Shown: positions 61,423 to 64,000 of the stretch, one piece after another
Position numbering within the stretch: the first letter of the stretch is position 1
Layout: each line of letters starts with the position of its first letter
NCBI RefSeq assembly: GCF_021491355.1
Contig: NZ_JAKENF010000003.1
Span: 1-64,000 of the forward strand
Source: Alitabrizicola rongguiensis
GTDB lineage: Bacteria; Pseudomonadota; Alphaproteobacteria; Rhodobacterales; Rhodobacteraceae
DNA length: 64,000 nucleotides
Direction: 5' to 3'
The notes under the pieces: generated by a model
What the model saw: only the letters and a program-made list of their open reading frames with translations
Told to the model about the DNA's origin: nothing
Database searches by the model: none
Translations under genes and position numbers: made by a program

Positions 61423-62919
61423 ATGCCCGACGGAGCGCCCCATACCGCGCCGGTCTTCGGATTGGACAACAGCTATGCGCGCGACCTGCCAGGCACGTTT
61501 GTTGCCTGGCGGGCCGCACGCGTAGCGGCGCCGCGGCTTCTGAAGCTGAACCGCGAACTGGCCGAAGAGCTGGGGCTGGACACCGCGACCCTTGACGGGC
61601 CGCTCGGGGCAGAGGTGTTTTCGGGCAACCTTCCTCCATCCGATGCCGAACCGCTTGCGCAGGCCTATGCGGGCCATCAGTTCGGGGGGTTTTCGCCCCA
61701 GCTGGGCGATGGACGCGCGCTGTTGCTGGGTGAGGTGATCGATCGGAAGGGACGCCGGCGAGACATCGCGCTGAAGGGATCTGGGCAGACACCCTTCTCG
61801 CGCCGCGGCGACGGCAAGGCGGCCATCGGGCCGGTCCTGCGTGAATACCTGATCGGCGAGGCGATGCATGCTCTTGGCATCCCGACCACGCGAGCACTCG
61901 CGGCCGTGGCGACCGGAGAGCAGATCCTTCGCGACACGGCGTTGCCCGGGGCGGTTCTGACCCGCGTGGCGGCCAGCCATATCCGCGTGGGCACGTTCCA
62001 GTTCTTTGCGGCCCGCGGCGACCGAGAGAACCTGGCCAAGCTGACGACCTATACGCTTGCCCGCCATTATCCCGCAGTCGCCAGCGCAGAGCCTCCCGCC
62101 TTGGCGCTGCTGGGGGCGGTGACCGAGGCACAGGCTCAGTTGATTGCCCAGTGGATGGCGGTGGGCTTCATCCATGGTGTCATGAACACGGACAACATGA
62201 CGCTGTCGGGCGAGACCATCGACTATGGCCCCTGCGCTTTCATGGACGCCTATGCGCCAGGGACGGTGTTTTCCTCGATCGACCATCAGGGCCGCTACGC
62301 CTACGGCAACCAGCCGGGTATCGCCCAATGGAACCTCGCACGGCTTGCCGAAGCGCTTCTGCCGCTGATCGACCCGAACGAGGATCGCGCGGTGGAACGG
62401 GCGACGGATGTCTTGCAGGGTTTTGTTCCAGCTTACGAACGCGCCTGGACTGACCGGATGCGGGCGAAACTGGGGCTGGCGGAGGCCGAGGACGGCGACG
62501 CGGCGCTTGCGCTTGGCCTTCTTGCGATCATGGAGGCGGAAAGGGCGGACTGGACGCTTGTCTTCCGGCGCTTGTCCCGTGTGGCGCAAGGCGATGCCTC
62601 GGCGTTCCGGCTGCTCTTCGGCAATCCCGCGGCGGTCGATGACTGGCTCACGCTCTGGCAGGCGCGCTGCATGCGTGACGGCCGGCCCGCAGAGGTCCGG
62701 GCCGCAGCGATGGATCGGGTCAATCCTCTGGTCATTCCCCGCAACCACAAGGTCGAAGAAGCGATCGCGGCGGCGGTCTGGGAGAACGATCTTGCCCCGT
62801 TTGAGGCGCTTCTCGACCAAATCCAGCGACCATTTGAAGAGATGGAAGGGCGCGAGGCTTTCGTTCTGCCGCCTCCGCAGTCCTTTACCGAGAATTTTCG
62901 TACCTTCTGCGGCACCTGA
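61423..62919 (+). CDS. selO: Protein adenylyltransferase SelO (UPF0061)
   Basis: 498 residues of the SelO pseudokinase family, which transfers AMP to Ser/Thr/Tyr residues of proteins in redox stress. Recognisable are [60 protein letters not shown] and [15 protein letters not shown]. The C-terminus is FRTFCGT, with Cys at the place of Sec in vertebrate SelO. ATG 61423 follows GGGGAGGGG. Complete. Confidence 0.93.
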   Translation: MPDGAPHTAPVFGLDNSYARDLPGTFVAWRAARVAAPRLLKLNRELAEELGLDTATLDGPLGAEVFSGNLPPSDAEPLAQAYAGHQFGGFSPQLGDGRALLLGEVIDRKGRRRDIALKGSGQTPFSRRGDGKAAIGPVLREYLIGEAMHALGIPTTRALAAVATGEQILRDTALPGAVLTRVAASHIRVGTFQFFAARGDRENLAKLTTYTLARHYPAVASAEPPALALLGAVTEAQAQLIAQWMAVGFIHGVMNTDNMTLSGETIDYGPCAFMDAYAPGTVFSSIDHQGRYAYGNQPGIAQWNLARLAEALLPLIDPNEDRAVERATDVLQGFVPAYERAWTDRMRAKLGLAEAEDGDAALALGLLAIMEAERADWTLVFRRLSRVAQGDASAFRLLFGNPAAVDDWLTLWQARCMRDGRPAEVRAAAMDRVNPLVIPRNHKVEEAIAAAVWENDLAPFEALLDQIQRPFEEMEGREAFVLPPPQSFTENFRTFCGT

Positions 62920-63032
62920 CTCCGGTCCTGCCTGCCTTTTGCCCAGGGCTGCCCTTGCAGCCCCCGGAACGCGCAACTAAGACTCTGGCAAGACCACCGG
63001 CGATAGTCATCGCGGAACATGAGGCAGGACCG

Positions 63033-63665
63033 ATGAAAGACCCGATCGACACTTACATGAACACGCTCGTGCCGATGGTGGTCGAACAGACCAGCCGGGG
63101 CGAACGGGCCTATGACATCTATTCGCGCCTCCTGAAGGAACGGATCATCTTCCTTGCTGGCCCGGTGCATGACGGCATGTCGTCGCTGATCTGCGCGCAA
63201 CTGCTGTTCCTTGAGTCGGAGAATCCGTCCAAGGAAATCGCCATGTACATCAACAGCCCCGGGGGTGTGGTCACTTCTGGCCTGTCGATCTACGACACGA
63301 TGCAGTACATCCGGCCGAAGGTTTCGACCCTGGTGATCGGGCAGGCGGCCTCGATGGGCTCGCTCCTGCTGACGGCGGGGGAGAAGGGAATGCGTTTCTC
63401 GCTGCCGAACAGCCGCGTGATGGTCCACCAGCCCTCGGGCGGGTATCAGGGCCAGGCGACGGACATCATGATCCACGCCCGCGAAACCGAGAAGCTGAAG
63501 CGCCGGCTGAACGAGATCTACGTGAAACACACTGGGCAGTCCCTGGAAACAGTGGAAGCGGCACTGGAGCGCGACAACTTCATGTCGGCCGAGGATGCCA
63601 AGGCCTGGGGCCTGATCGACGAGATCCTCGAGGCCCGCGGCAAGATGGACGACACGGCGAAGTGA
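63033..63665 (+). CDS. clpP: ATP-dependent Clp protease proteolytic subunit
   Basis: 210 residues. The serine protease triad is Ser107 in [11 protein letters not shown], His132 in [11 protein letters not shown] and Asp181 in [28 protein letters not shown] is the conserved handle region. ATG 63033 gives the normal short N-terminal stretch ([15 protein letters not shown]). Paired with clpX downstream; together they form the ClpXP protease. Confidence 0.97.
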   Translation: MKDPIDTYMNTLVPMVVEQTSRGERAYDIYSRLLKERIIFLAGPVHDGMSSLICAQLLFLESENPSKEIAMYINSPGGVVTSGLSIYDTMQYIRPKVSTLVIGQAASMGSLLLTAGEKGMRFSLPNSRVMVHQPSGGYQGQATDIMIHARETEKLKRRLNEIYVKHTGQSLETVEAALERDNFMSAEDAKAWGLIDEILEARGKMDDTAK

Positions 63666-63673
63666 CGTCGGGG

Positions 63674-63697
63674 CCCTGTGGCCATAAGGCCACGGGG
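63674..63697 (+). terminator. Hairpin between clpP and clpX
   Basis: CCCTGTGGCC and GGCCACGGGG pair around an ATAA loop 8 bp after clpP, with one wobble or mismatch. There is no T-run, so partial termination or transcript processing is possible. Confidence 0.4.
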
Positions 63698-63797
63698 CAT
63701 GATTTGCGATTGTGAAGGTTTTGGGTCTGTCCTAGACTTTTCACGTTAGAGGCAAGGCCAGCCTTCGGGCCGGGCGGCCGCCAGGCAGAGGACGACG

Positions 63798-64000
63798 ATG
63801 GCGAACAATTCCGGCTCCGACAGCAAGAACACGCTTTACTGCTCGTTCTGCGGCAAGAGCCAGCATGAGGTCCGCAAGCTGATCGCCGGACCGACGGTGT
63901 TCATCTGCGACGAATGCGTCGAGCTTTGCATGGACATCATCCGTGAGGAAACGAAATCCTCCGGGCTGAAATCCTCGGACGGGGTCCCGACCCCGCGCGA
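63798..64000 (+). CDS. clpX: ATP-dependent Clp protease ATP-binding subunit ClpX (5' part)
   Basis: The first about 67 codons are inside the window. The zinc-binding N-domain reads [20 protein letters not shown], then [14 protein letters not shown], with Cys at 15, 18, 37 and 40. The gene continues past the edge. It unfolds substrates for the ClpP encoded just upstream. Confidence 0.96.
   Translation, partial: MANNSGSDSKNTLYCSFCGKSQHEVRKLIAGPTVFICDECVELCMDIIREETKSSGLKSSDGVPTPR

Noticed and set aside
62900-62919. Possible selenocysteine codon at the SelO C-terminus
   Set aside because: The penultimate-region residue is an ordinary Cys (TFCGT) followed by the TGA stop. No SECIS-like hairpin is needed or seen.
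1-64000. CRISPR array
   Set aside because: No regularly spaced direct repeats of 24-40 bp and no cas-like genes were seen anywhere in the window.

Overview
The window reads as chromosomal DNA of a GC-rich alphaproteobacterium, most likely Rhodobacterales/Rhodobacteraceae. The basis is GC-rich coding with short ATGA-type overlaps, a clpP-clpX pair, acuI- and dmdA-type genes, IS families common in that group, and a GAAC-N7-GAAC box of the alphaproteobacterial LexA type. The genus cannot be fixed by reading alone.

Layout. (1) 1-4.56 kb is an IS junction. Two copies of one IS3-family element face each other around a truncated DUF1214 gene and a frameshifted small gene. The second copy was later split by a complete IS21-family element (istA/istB) with 27-bp ends and a 5-bp target duplication. 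(2) 4.66-24.37 kb is a catabolic regulon. A LysR regulator at 16.4 kb faces a long leftward gene run: CoA ligase, thiolase, secreted esterase, DmdA-like folate-dependent demethylase, FAD oxidoreductase, small helical protein, class-III aminotransferase, DUF2182, DUF1326, AcuI-type reductase, enoyl-CoA hydratase. On its other side a second leftward operon (enolase-superfamily enzyme, Tat-exported binding protein, two permeases, a double ATPase, SDR) supplies uptake. Together they suggest import and CoA-dependent breakdown of a methylated, possibly amino-bearing carboxylate. (3) 24.8-31.0 kb is a recombination module: a small protein under a palindrome, an excisionase-like HTH protein, two translationally coupled tyrosine recombinases and a large serine recombinase. 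A 13-bp perfect inverted repeat precedes the recombinases. (4) 30.9-46.0 kb is an IS graveyard (IS6, IS21, IS3, IS5 and IS427-type pieces). It encloses cargo: a ThDP enzyme, a truncated MscS channel, a lipoprotein hydrolase, and an AraC regulator next to a TTG-started arylsulfatase flanked by two outer-membrane barrel proteins.

(5) 46.0-51.3 kb is a second mobile module ending near tRNA-Ser(GGA). A DUF5681 protein and a ParB-like-domain DNA methyltransferase are divergent from a tightly overlapped DUF3489-DUF2924-serine recombinase operon. Their shared intergenic region holds a perfect palindrome and a LexA-type box. (6) 51.7-64 kb is ordinary core genome: tRNA-Ser, a membrane protein, a cell-surface sugar block (Gfo/Idh/MocA oxidoreductase, CMP-sugar synthetase, SDR, two tandem Kdo-transferase paralogues, a NeuC-type epimerase), an MsbA-like exporter, msrA, selO, clpP and the start of clpX.

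The two most noteworthy regions are the DmdA-like catabolic regulon with its unexplained DUF1326/DUF2182/ferritin-like members, and the 46-51 kb methyltransferase/serine-recombinase module with a candidate SOS box. All family assignments come from reading motifs, not from database searches.
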